Shown here piece by piece: positions 53,927 to 61,513 of a DNA stretch of 61,513 nucleotides. The DNA is from Acidovorax sp. Its GTDB lineage: Bacteria; Pseudomonadota; Gammaproteobacteria; Burkholderiales; Burkholderiaceae_C. How positions within the stretch are numbered: the first letter of the stretch is position 1; each line of letters opens with the position of its first letter. Below the pieces are notes generated by a model, which ran no database searches, was not told where the DNA came from, and saw only the letters and a program-made list of their open reading frames with translations. The stretch spans positions 1-61,513 of the forward strand of contig JAUXZO010000058.1 in NCBI GenBank assembly GCA_030692685.1, in the 5' to 3' direction. Made by a program: the position numbers and the translations under genes.

Positions 53927-55183
53927 CTACAAATAGCCCCACCGGTGCAGGTTGCCGAGGGCCTCGTCCGACACCCGCACACCGATGTCTTCGCGGTAGC
54001 GCAGGTTGGGCACGTAGACCTTGCGTGCCAGTTCCATCGCGCTGGCACGGGCCGCCGCCACGGTAGGCGCGCAGCCCGTGGCCACGCCCACATAGCCGCT
54101 GGTGCCGCTGGTGATGAGCGCCCCCTGGCGCAGCTCTACCTCGGCAAAAGCGATGGCCGCGCGCTCCGCCATCGACAGGCCCTCGTCCAGGATCACGGGA
54201 ATGCCCTTGGAGATTTCTTCGTATCCCTGGGTGTAGGGGAACGGCGGCACCGTCAGCACGATGCCCACGGCAAAATCCGGCGCCGTCTCGAAACGCGCGG
54301 CCGAGCGGTACAGCATCTTCTGGAAGATGGCTTCCCACGGTTCCCGGTGCAGGCGCTCGCAGATGGCGTAGCCAGGATAGCCGAAGCGGCTGGTGAACTC
54401 CAGAGGCCAGAGACCGTCTGCATTGGCCATTAGATTCACGTTGATGTAGCCGCAGTAGCGGCCGTCACGCAACACGCCCGCCAAGGGCCTGAGCACTTGG
54501 TCATGCAGCCTGCCGCTGCCGACATAGCTGACCACGGTGCCCATCTCGCCTGTCAGCTCGCCCAATTCGCCTGGAAAGAATCGCTTGTGCTCGAAGTCGA
54601 TGCACGCGGTTTCCAGGAAATCCGTGCCGTTGAAATACCCGCCGACACCGATCTCGATGCCGTCGATGTACTCCATGAGCACGAAGTCTGGGGGCGGTAC
54701 GGGTGCTTCGTGCGCGCTGTAGAAATGGAGCAGCGCGGCCAGGTCGCTGCTGTCGCCCTTCTGCGCGATGTAGTTGCGCGTGCGCGGGCTGTTGGCGCCG
54801 TTGAACTTGAGCACGTAGCGCTGCCGCCGCGAGGTGATGAAGTCCGAGGCCTCACGGTAGCTGGTGAACGAGTGGCTGGCCGCGGTGCAGAGGCCCGCCT
54901 CGCGCAGCACGGCCTGGCCATACTCGCGCTCGGCCTCCAGCCGGTCGCCCAGGGCGCTGCCGCCGATGACCCGAAAGCCGTCCCTGCGCAATGCATCCTG
55001 CTGAGCGCCCTGGTCCGCCGTCTCGAAGAGGATCAGACCCTCGGGCCCTGCCTCCCTGATCCAGCCCAGCTCGTTTTGCCAATCATGGGTGCGCGTGAGC
55101 ATGCCGGCAAACACGCCGTGGCTGGCCGGGTCGCGCACGAACACCCGCACCTCATGGCCGCGCGCCTGCATGCCGCCGTACAT
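53927..55183 (-). CDS. PurD-like ATP-grasp ligase, 5' end missing
   Basis: A 418-residue protein. ATP-grasp features are in order: KFNGANSPRTRNY (ATP-binding Lys), FVLMEYIDGIEIGVGGYF, and the metal-site strand YINVNLMANADGLWPLEFTSRFG. The overall layout resembles phosphoribosylamine-glycine ligase. The open frame starts at MYGGMQARGHEVRVF, which corresponds to the first helix of the fold; the preceding glycine-rich strand is missing. Only SLAA precedes it in frame before a stop and unrelated DNA. The gene has therefore lost about 10-15 codons at a junction near 55195 and may be non-functional. Confidence 0.75.
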   Translation of the reverse strand: MYGGMQARGHEVRVFVRDPASHGVFAGMLTRTHDWQNELGWIREAGPEGLILFETADQGAQQDALRRDGFRVIGGSALGDRLEAEREYGQAVLREAGLCTAASHSFTSYREASDFITSRRQRYVLKFNGANSPRTRNYIAQKGDSSDLAALLHFYSAHEAPVPPPDFVLMEYIDGIEIGVGGYFNGTDFLETACIDFEHKRFFPGELGELTGEMGTVVSYVGSGRLHDQVLRPLAGVLRDGRYCGYINVNLMANADGLWPLEFTSRFGYPGYAICERLHREPWEAIFQKMLYRSAARFETAPDFAVGIVLTVPPFPYTQGYEEISKGIPVILDEGLSMAERAAIAFAEVELRQGALITSGTSGYVGVATGCAPTVAAARASAMELARKVYVPNLRYREDIGVRVSDEALGNLHRWGYL

Positions 55184-55194
55184 GGCCGCCAGGC

Positions 55195-55596
55195 TTCACC
55201 GTCGAGTTCGGCGAAAACGTTTACGTCGACACGACTGGCGGCACGCCCAGTCTTGCAGTCACCCTAGACACCGGCGGCACCGTGCAGGCCTCCTACATGT
55301 CTGGCTCGGGCTCTGCGAGCTTGGTTTTTCGCATGCCTGTGATTGCCGGGCAGCAAGATCTCAACGGCGTCGCGCTGGGCGCGACTATCGCTTTTAACGG
55401 CGGCACGATCCGTGATCTGGCCGCCAACAACGCGTTGCCCGCGCTGAATGGGGTGCCTTCCACGGCCACCGTGCTCGTCGCGGCACCGGTCGCTCCCGTG
55501 GGCCCCGCAGCCGTCCCGGGGCTGGGGACGCTGGCGACGGGGCTTCTCGCGCTGTTCATAGCAGCGGGAGGCACGCTAGTTTCACGCCGCACGTAG
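55195..55596 (+). pseudogene. C-terminal remnant of an Ig-like CTERM surface protein
   Basis: The frame enters without a start codon at about 55195: FTVEFGENVYVDTTGGTPSL, then ASYMSGSGSASLVF and GGTIRDLAANNALPALNG, the typical end of a bacterial Ig-like (cadherin-like) repeat. It ends VPGLGTLATGLLALFIAAG and SRRT, a CTERM-like sorting tail. The 5' part, with signal peptide and earlier repeats, is missing. It is head-to-head with the truncated ATP-grasp gene. An ATG at 55282 exists but would give only a fragment. Confidence 0.65.
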
Positions 55597-55749
55597 GCCG
55601 CCTGCATCGCCTTTTCAGCGCACATACATCCGACGTTCCCGGCACCTGGCAATCGACTGTTGGTGAAAATCCGTCAAGGTGCATAGAATCCTTCCGCAAC
55701 AATTTGGCCGATTGACTGGCCCTATTGCACAAACCGCAGCGACAGGACT

Positions 55750-57975
55750 ATGAAGTTGATCGAACGAGCCGCCCGAACCCACACGCCAGCCATCAAGCGC
55801 TTGCAAGCCCAAATCCCCCAGTATTTCCTCCCAGCCAGCGTCTCCCTTATTGCTGCGCTTTGGCATGCGCATGCCGCCGCAGCCGTGGGCTGGAATGTCA
55901 CTGCACCGATGGCTACTCCGAGAGCACAGCATGCAGGTGCTCTGATGGACGATGGCTCAGTGGGCGTTTTCGGGGGCGTTAACAGGGATGGTTTTGTCGT
56001 CGGTAGCGAGCGCTATTTCGGCGGTGCTTGGAACTCGCTGGGGAACCCCGGCATTCAGGGCAACGTATTTGAGGCTGTGACGCTGGGCACCGGTCATGTG
56101 CTGGTGCGAACTGATGGAAGTCTGAACGCTCGACTGTATGACCCCGTCGCGAACACTTGGTCGACAGGGGGGGCGCAGGCGGTGACGCGCAGTTTGCCAT
56201 CAGTGACACTTTTGGACAGCGGCAAAGTCTTGGTAGCGGGTGGTAGCAGCCACAACTCAGCAGAACTCTACGACCCCCTTACTCGGACTTGGACCGCTAC
56301 AGGCAGCATGTCAGTAGTTCGTCGAGCGCACGGGGCGGTGCTTTTGCGTGACGGACGTGTGCTGGTGGCCTCCGGCTTCAACAGCTCGGGAGAGGTGCCA
56401 GAAGCAGAAATCTACGATCCTGTCACTGGCACATGGACCTTGGCGGCCTCGCCGCTGGTACCGCGGCATTACGCCAGCTTGACCTTACTGCCTGATGGCA
56501 GGGCGCTCCTCGCCGGAGGATTCACAGGAGGCGGCGTCACGACGCATGCAGAAATCTATGATCCTGTAGCAAATACCTGGACTGCTACGGGTGCTATGCA
56601 ATTTCCTCGCAATGGCGCAATGGGCTCACCGCTTGCCCATGCCACCGTGCTTGCGTCTGGTCAGGTGTTGATAGGTGGTGGCTCAGATGGCGCACGGAAT
56701 GCGCAACCACTGGCAGAACTCTATGACGCTGCCTTGGGCACTTGGTCGCCAGCTGGATCGATGGCTGTGGGACGGGAAAACGGCACTGCAAACTTGTTGC
56801 CCGATGGCGATGTACTGATGGCGGGCGGGTACAGCAGCAATCCCAGCCTCACCTTTTACGCTTCGGTGGAGTTCTACACCCTCGCCGTTCCAGCAGGACC
56901 TGTGCCAGTGGTGGACGCGCTGCCCCTGCTGCAACGCGCCGGTACAGCGCTGGCCTTTACAGGGACAGGTTTCACCGGAGCAACGGGCACAAGCACACCC
57001 CAGTTGCAGTTACAGCGTGCGGAAAATGGCGCAATCTCCACCTTTGCACCTGCCAGCCACACTGACACCAGCTTTACCTCGGGGGCGGTAGGCACCTTGC
57101 CCGCAGGGCTCTACATGGCACGTGTGCTCGTGGATGGCGTACCTTCAGCTGCACGCTTGGTCCGCTTTACCGACTCTGCGGGTACGCCCAGCGGAACAGC
57201 GGGCAATGGGCAGGTCGCTGTGAGTTGGGCGCCGCCCGCTAACGACAGGGGCAATCCGCCAGTGGGCTACACGGTCACGTCCAGCCCAGCCAGTGCCGGC
57301 TGCACGGCCACTGCACCGGCGTCCAGTTGTACAGTGACAGGGCTTACGAACGGAACGGCTTACACCTTCACCGTACAGGCTGCGCACCCCAACGGTCCGG
57401 GCCCCCTGTCACTTGCGTCTACAGCCGTCACACCGGTCGCTAACCAATACACCGGCCCCTCTCCTGGCGGCGCTGGCACCATCAGCGTCGTTGTCACTGG
57501 TGGGGGTCCCGCTTGCACGTTGGTTGGGGCCGATACCTCTGCCATCGCGCCACCCGCAGGGGCCCCTGCACAGCTTGTGTTTCCTTACGGAGTGTTCCAA
57601 TTCCGGGCTAGCGGATGCGTACCGGGCAGCACCTTGCAGGTTGCCATCACCTATCCGAACCCGCTTGCCGCGAACGTGCAATTCTGGAAATACGGACCAG
57701 CAGTTCCTGCTGCAGCATCTACATGGTTTGCGTATCCTGGCACCACCCTGAGTCCGGATCGCAGGACCGTGACATATTCAATCACCGACAACGGCATAGG
57801 AGACAGCGACAGCGCCAACGGTGTCGTGTTGGACCCGCTGGGAGCTGCCTTGGCTCCTCTTGGAGCAGGAGTGACCAGTGTGCCAGGGCTGTCCCCCGCA
57901 GGCGTGGCCCTTGCGACGCTTTTGATTGCTATGGCGATGGGGTGGAGCGGTAGAGCCAAACGAGCCAAAAGCTGA
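55750..57975 (+). CDS. Kelch-repeat/FN3 anchored surface protein with CTERM tail
   Basis: A 741-residue exported protein with a hydrophobic signal stretch near residues 25-45. Residues ~60-385 contain kelch repeats (AELYDPLTRTWTATGSM, AEIYDPVTGTWTLA, AEIYDPVANTWTATGAM), which form a beta-propeller. An IPT-like segment, one FN3 domain (~470-560) and an anchor domain (~565-700, FWKYGPAVP, TVTYSITDNGIGDSDS) follow. The anchor domain is also in the 43602 protein. It ends VPGLSPAGVALATLLIAMAM and basic residues, a CTERM-like tail. It is probably held at the cell surface after cleavage. Confidence 0.85.
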   Translation: MKLIERAARTHTPAIKRLQAQIPQYFLPASVSLIAALWHAHAAAAVGWNVTAPMATPRAQHAGALMDDGSVGVFGGVNRDGFVVGSERYFGGAWNSLGNPGIQGNVFEAVTLGTGHVLVRTDGSLNARLYDPVANTWSTGGAQAVTRSLPSVTLLDSGKVLVAGGSSHNSAELYDPLTRTWTATGSMSVVRRAHGAVLLRDGRVLVASGFNSSGEVPEAEIYDPVTGTWTLAASPLVPRHYASLTLLPDGRALLAGGFTGGGVTTHAEIYDPVANTWTATGAMQFPRNGAMGSPLAHATVLASGQVLIGGGSDGARNAQPLAELYDAALGTWSPAGSMAVGRENGTANLLPDGDVLMAGGYSSNPSLTFYASVEFYTLAVPAGPVPVVDALPLLQRAGTALAFTGTGFTGATGTSTPQLQLQRAENGAISTFAPASHTDTSFTSGAVGTLPAGLYMARVLVDGVPSAARLVRFTDSAGTPSGTAGNGQVAVSWAPPANDRGNPPVGYTVTSSPASAGCTATAPASSCTVTGLTNGTAYTFTVQAAHPNGPGPLSLASTAVTPVANQYTGPSPGGAGTISVVVTGGGPACTLVGADTSAIAPPAGAPAQLVFPYGVFQFRASGCVPGSTLQVAITYPNPLAANVQFWKYGPAVPAAASTWFAYPGTTLSPDRRTVTYSITDNGIGDSDSANGVVLDPLGAALAPLGAGVTSVPGLSPAGVALATLLIAMAMGWSGRAKRAKS

Positions 57976-58376
57976 AACCGGACCGACGTTGCATTGCAAG
58001 CTCCCGCTTGTGCGTGGTTCGGAACAAAACTTGGGGGCATTCCCCCACGGCAAGACATCTGTTCGCAGTGGTGCCGACTTTTTTGAAGCCCCGCAGTCTG
58101 CCAACTGGCTCTTGAGCGATAGGGATTTTAAGTATTGCAGTCACGAAGTCCGCGCAGCCCCGTGACTGCTGTGCAGGGCGGATTCATCCGCTCTTCCTCA
58201 TCTAACGCCTACTATCGGCCAGAAGCTGCCGCTCGAACGTTTTTCCAGTTTCCGCTGAGCGGACGAGCTTTTAGCGTACTGGTGTGTGGCGCGTCGGCAT
58301 AGACGTATTTAAATCTGTCCTTGCCCATAGCTGCTCTGTAAGATCCCTCCGACACATACAAATAGGGGGGCCGACA
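57976..58376. other. Gene-free stretch between surface protein genes
   Basis: About 400 bp with no supported gene. Short ORFs on both strands (57926-58165 and 57929-58144) overlap each other and have no family match I recognise. It should hold the promoter of the lipoprotein gene. Confidence 0.35.
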
Positions 58377-60326
58377 ATGGAGAAAGCATGGACTCAGTGG
58401 GCGCGACACAACCTCGCCATTGCGGGGCTGGTGACCGCGTCGTTGCTGGCGGGCTGCGGCGGCGGCAACGATGCGACCCCGCCTACCGCCCCTGAGACTC
58501 CGAACAATCCTGTCACCCCCACCCCACCTGTGACACCAGGCCCCTCGGTCGCCAGCGTCGCCATCAGCCATGACGCGCAAGGCAGCACGCCGCCTACCCG
58601 CGTAGTCGCAACCTTCAGCGCCCGGGTGTCGTCAATCCTGCCGGGGCTCATCACAGCCAGCGGCAATTGCACGACCCTGCCTGCGGCATCCACCGTCTTG
58701 GACGGAGAGGCTCGTGTGCTGACGGTCACCCTCGGCAGTTTCCGGTGTGATCCCGGCCAGACCCTCAAGCTCACAGTCGATCCCAGCAAGGTGCAGCTCG
58801 AAAATGCAACCTTGGCAGATAACTCGGTGTGGAGCCGCAGTTTCACCATTGCGACGCCGCCGCAGCAGATTGGCGGCAGCGTGAGCGGGCTAGCCGGTAC
58901 GATGACCCTCGTCAACAACGGCGGCGATTCGTTGAACGTCTCCAGCGATGGCAGTTTCCTTTTCTCGGCATCTGTGGCGTATGGCGCGACATACACAGTG
59001 TCCATCCTCAACCAGCCGCCTGGTCAGACGTGTTCGGTCAGCAATGCCAGCGGCACGGTTCAGGGTTTGGCCATCCGCAATGTCGCAGTTGTCTGCGCTA
59101 CCGATACCTACTCCGTGGGCGGGACAGTCAGCGGATTGTCTGGAAGCGTGACCCTTCAGCTCAATGGCGGATCGTCACGGACCGTGAACGCTAACGGCAG
59201 CTTCGTCTTTCCTGTTGCACTGGCCCAAGGTTCCGCATACGCCGTAACGGTCCTCACCCAGCCAGTGTCGCAGACCTGCGCGGTAGCCAATGGCAACGGA
59301 GCCATCGGTGGTGCGGTGTCCAATGTGCAGGTGGTGTGTTCCACGAATACTTATACGGTCGGTGGTACGGTTAGCGGCCTCTCGGGCGCGCTCGTTGTGC
59401 AGAACAACGGTACCGATAACTTGGCGTTGAACAGCAACGGCAGCTTCACCTTCGCCAGCCCGCTGGCCGTGGGCGCCCCTTACAACACCACCGTGCTGGC
59501 TCAACCTGTTGGCCAGACCTGCAGCGTGAGCAATGGCAGTGGCACCGGAGGAGGCGCCAACATCACCAACGTGTCTATTGCCTGCAATGCCAACATCACG
59601 ACCCTGTCAATTTCGCCCGCGGTGCTTGTCTTGCCTGTGAATGGCGGGCTCAGCAATATCACCGTCACCAACACCGGAAGCTACGCCGCCACGGGGATTG
59701 GTGCTAGCCTGCCCAGCGGGTGGGTTGGGGTATCTGTGAATGCATCAGACTGTGCGTCCCTTGCTCCAGCGGCGAGCTGCAATCTGGCCTTCAGCACTAC
59801 CAATCCCTACGTGGGAAGCAACGCGGTGGCGATCCAGGGCAACAACACCAACGCGATCAACGCCACGCTTGGTTTTTCGGTCTCCGGTTATACGGTCTAC
59901 GCCATCAACGGTCCAAATCAAGTTCAAGTCGTCAGTGAGGAAAAGGCGGCTCGGATTTGGTCCACGTTAATGGCAGCTGGAGCTCCATCGAGCACCGACG
60001 GATCGAGCAACACTGACGCCATCATTGCGGCTGACGGGGTGTCGAGCACTGCAGCATTGAGTTGCCGGTCTATGGGAGCGAGCTGGTACTTGCCGGCCTT
60101 GTGTCAATGGTCCGGTGGCTGTGGCGTACCCAGCCTTCAAACGAACGCCGTCGATCCAGGCCTAATCAGCCATTCGCAATCTGTATGGTCTTCCACGGAG
60201 CTTGATGTTCCGCGGGCCTGGACGTACTTCCCGATCCCCGGTGGTGGAGGTGGCGGCGCTACTGGCAACCCAACTACAAAAACGGACCTTTTGCCATTTC
60301 GGTGCGTAGCGGAGTTGCCATGGTGA
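58377..60326 (+). CDS. Repeat-containing lipoprotein with a DUF1566-like end
   Basis: A 649-residue protein started at 58377. The lipobox is LLAGCGGG, so it should be lipid-anchored after cleavage at Cys. A Pro/Thr-rich spacer and a Big/Ig-like segment (to ~160) precede three repeats of ~80 residues (VGGTVSGLSG...QTCSV.N..G), then a beta-sandwich, and a C-terminal domain with WYLPALCQW and QSVWSSTEL, the DUF1566/Lcl pattern. It is likely outer-membrane or surface. No operon partners. Confidence 0.8.
   Translation: MEKAWTQWARHNLAIAGLVTASLLAGCGGGNDATPPTAPETPNNPVTPTPPVTPGPSVASVAISHDAQGSTPPTRVVATFSARVSSILPGLITASGNCTTLPAASTVLDGEARVLTVTLGSFRCDPGQTLKLTVDPSKVQLENATLADNSVWSRSFTIATPPQQIGGSVSGLAGTMTLVNNGGDSLNVSSDGSFLFSASVAYGATYTVSILNQPPGQTCSVSNASGTVQGLAIRNVAVVCATDTYSVGGTVSGLSGSVTLQLNGGSSRTVNANGSFVFPVALAQGSAYAVTVLTQPVSQTCAVANGNGAIGGAVSNVQVVCSTNTYTVGGTVSGLSGALVVQNNGTDNLALNSNGSFTFASPLAVGAPYNTTVLAQPVGQTCSVSNGSGTGGGANITNVSIACNANITTLSISPAVLVLPVNGGLSNITVTNTGSYAATGIGASLPSGWVGVSVNASDCASLAPAASCNLAFSTTNPYVGSNAVAIQGNNTNAINATLGFSVSGYTVYAINGPNQVQVVSEEKAARIWSTLMAAGAPSSTDGSSNTDAIIAADGVSSTAALSCRSMGASWYLPALCQWSGGCGVPSLQTNAVDPGLISHSQSVWSSTELDVPRAWTYFPIPGGGGGGATGNPTTKTDLLPFRCVAELPW
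58869..59600 (+). repeat. Three tandem ~245-bp repeats in the lipoprotein gene
   Basis: Copies begin near 58869, 59115 and 59358, each starting (I/V)GG(S/T)VSGL and ending in V.C. In each, an NGSF stretch is followed by a QTC(S/A)V turn. The copies are diverged, so the duplication is older than that in the 43602 gene. Confidence 0.7.
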
Positions 60327-60431
60327 TGGACGTGGGGTAATTGCTAGCCGCCTGAGTTGGTCGAATCTTCGGGGCAGCTATGGTTAAGTGATGAGCTCTG
60401 ATCACTTGCCCCACTGGCTGCTCATGGCCGG

Positions 60432-60830
60432 CTACGGAATTGCGATCAAGGCACTTGCGATTGAATCCAAGTCCTCCGCAGCTTCGCTCGCAGTGGGATA
60501 CCTAGCCAAACGTTCGAGGTCAGGCAACAGTAGCCTCTTCATTTCAACTGAATCAGCAACGATTGTCTGAAGAAGAAAGTACTTCCAGGTGTCATCGACT
60601 CCGTTCAGGATCAGCCGGACGTGGGAGACAAGATAGGGGCCGATATCTGCAAGAAGTGGCGCAAGCACTCGAGCAACGGGCCAGTTGCCATCCTGAGTCC
60701 ATCTAAAAAGCTGCGGGAGTACTGGCTCGATTGCTGGATAGCCCAGTTGAACCAAAGCTTCCGCGCGCTGCACATCGTGCTTATCGCGTGGAAGCATTTT
60801 CAGTAATTCAAGGCTCATTTCTTTGTACAT
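60432..60830 (-). CDS. DUF5071 family protein
   Basis: A 132-residue helical protein matching the DUF5071 pattern: LLKMLPRDKHDVQRAEALV, then LGYPAIEPVLPQL, NWPVARVLAPLL, DTWKYFLLQTIV and LLLPDLERLARYPT. The family has a HEAT-like build and often occurs beside toxin genes, so an immunity role is suspected. No toxin is encoded next to it here. Confidence 0.8.
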   Translation of the reverse strand: MYKEMSLELLKMLPRDKHDVQRAEALVQLGYPAIEPVLPQLFRWTQDGNWPVARVLAPLLADIGPYLVSHVRLILNGVDDTWKYFLLQTIVADSVEMKRLLLPDLERLARYPTASEAAEDLDSIASALIAIP

Positions 60831-60844
60831 TCAGTGGTGCGAGC

Positions 60845-61063
60845 CTAAGCGCTTTTGATGTGCCAACAGCGGCGACGTCCGATGTTGGCCAAATTCTGCC
60901 CGGCGTCGAAGGACGCTAGCAGGTCCTTCGCACCATAGATTCCGATATCCGCAACCTGGAAAATCTGCAGGTCCGTGAGATTGAAACGATTCGATGAGAG
61001 GGGGGCCCAGCCGCAACCTCGACCCCAGCCATCGACTATTGCCAATTCAGCGTGAAGTACCAA
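60845..61063 (-). CDS. Short hypothetical protein, possibly a remnant
   Basis: A 72-residue frame ending 14 bp before the DUF5071 start on the same strand. It contains FQVADIGIYGAKDLLASFDA, where the last part is encoded by the 35-bp repeat. No family recognised. It may be a remnant of a second small protein in the toxin-immunity neighbourhood. Confidence 0.3.
   Translation of the reverse strand: MVLHAELAIVDGWGRGCGWAPLSSNRFNLTDLQIFQVADIGIYGAKDLLASFDAGQNLANIGRRRCWHIKSA
60886..60920. repeat. 35-bp repeat, right copy
   Basis: Matches 959-993 in 31 of 35 bases, same orientation. It lies inside the 72-codon frame upstream of the DUF5071 gene. See the left copy. Confidence 0.5.
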
Positions 61064-61310
61064 GCCCTGGCTGCCCCCTCAATGGCGATCGCCTGGGTCG
61101 AGACCAACCGCGAGGTGATCTGTATCTGGCCGGATGAAGGCACCGTCAACTTGCAAGCCGAGTTGGGCACTTTCCTGCGGGAGCAGCAGGCCATGCAGCA
61201 GGTAACGCGACTGCGCGATTTGCTCGGAGATTGCAATCCTACGCTTGCCTGCTTCTCACACTCGGCGCCGCCGCAACGCGATCTCTACCCAGAGCATCTG
61301 GGCTGTCCGT

Positions 61311-61513
61311 GTGTCTTCGTTGGCCCACCGGTTGGCCTATGCCGATCTGGTGATCCTGGATGAGCTGGGCTACCTGCCATTCAGTGCCTCTGGAGGCGCC
61401 TTGCTGTTCCACCTGCTGTCCAAGCTGTACGAGCGCACGAGCGTCGTGATCACCACCAACCTGAGCTTCAGCGAATGGGCCAGTGTGTTCGGGGATGCGA
61501 AGATGACCACGGC
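61311..61513 (+). pseudogene. istB: IS21-family IstB ATPase fragment, cut at both ends
   Basis: The frame reads [20 protein letters not shown], then [32 protein letters not shown] and [15 protein letters not shown] up to the window edge. This is the Walker B and following region of IstB, the transposition helper ATPase of IS21 elements. The N-terminal half with Walker A is missing; the sequence before ~61311 is unrelated (a 103-codon ORF of no known family). The 3' part may continue outside the window. Confidence 0.8.

Noticed and set aside
52419..53936. 505-codon plus-strand ORF
   Set aside because: It is antisense to the haem-oxygenase-like diiron gene, which has recognisable metal-ligand motifs and a coupled neighbour.
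1..61513. tRNA, rRNA or riboswitch genes
   Set aside because: I saw no cloverleaf with CCA-type ends, no rRNA sequence and no leader resembling a known riboswitch, though this was by eye only.

Overview
The window is GC-rich DNA that looks like an accessory region of a Burkholderiales (Comamonadaceae-type) chromosome. This rests on protein character only: a Gram-negative trimeric-type porin, cache-type chemoreceptor, Peripla_BP_6 and ribose-type ABC transport genes, and several CTERM-anchored surface proteins. No rRNA, tRNA or replication gene is visible, so the assignment is an inference. Both ends run into insertion-sequence genes: an IS5-type transposase start at the left edge and a 5'-truncated IS21 istB at the right edge.

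Layout. (1) 0.1-4.6 kb: a gene-sparse, partly decayed stretch with a P-loop kinase-like gene, a SUKH (SMI1/KNR4) fragment, two proteins with PD-(D/E)XK-like nuclease cores, a uracil-DNA-glycosylase-like protein and a small winged-helix protein. (2) 4.7-8.0 kb: a complete two-gene short prokaryotic Argonaute system, SIR2-APAZ plus short Ago (SPARSA type), joined by an ATGA overlap. (3) 8.5-22.5 kb: a transport, sensing and catabolism block. On the minus strand lie an acyl-CoA ligase, a porin, a chemoreceptor, a PAS histidine kinase and a LuxR-type response regulator. Divergent from these on the plus strand lie a Peripla_BP_6 binding protein, a monoacylglycerol-lipase-like hydrolase, a complete ribose-type ABC transporter and a dienoyl-CoA-reductase-like SDR.

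(4) 23.4-36.8 kb: five co-directional genes with short gaps. They encode an HExxH metallopeptidase resembling the M91/NleD type, a 1372-residue DUF6603 protein, two very large conserved proteins of unknown function, and two related N-terminal modules, one frameshifted and one carrying a phage tail-collar domain. I regard this as the least-described unit in the window. (5) 36.9-48.2 kb: a shortened AraC regulator, then a tightly coupled nine-gene operon: APS kinase, aspartyl/asparaginyl beta-hydroxylase-like protein, sulfotransferase, GNAT acetyltransferase, three tail-collar proteins, a second sulfotransferase, and a 1545-residue DUF4347/Ig/FN3 surface protein. The first gene can make PAPS and two others can use it, so the operon probably sulfates something that is displayed or exported.

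(6) 48.2-55.2 kb: mixed material: a ligD remnant, a GFA-type protein, an SDR, small phage-like genes with a clear terminator, and an operon pairing a PurD-like ATP-grasp ligase with a haem-oxygenase-like diiron protein, which suggests a small natural-product pathway. (7) 55.2-61.5 kb: the truncated C-terminus of a CTERM surface protein, abutting the truncated start of the ATP-grasp gene, then a kelch/FN3 anchored protein, a repeat lipoprotein, a DUF5071 protein and the istB fragment.

How the parts may work together: regions 4 and 5 share tail-collar proteins and may form one larger surface or extracellular system. Regions 5 and 7 share the same anchor domain before a CTERM tail. Region 1 with region 2 reads as a defence and toxin-immunity island.
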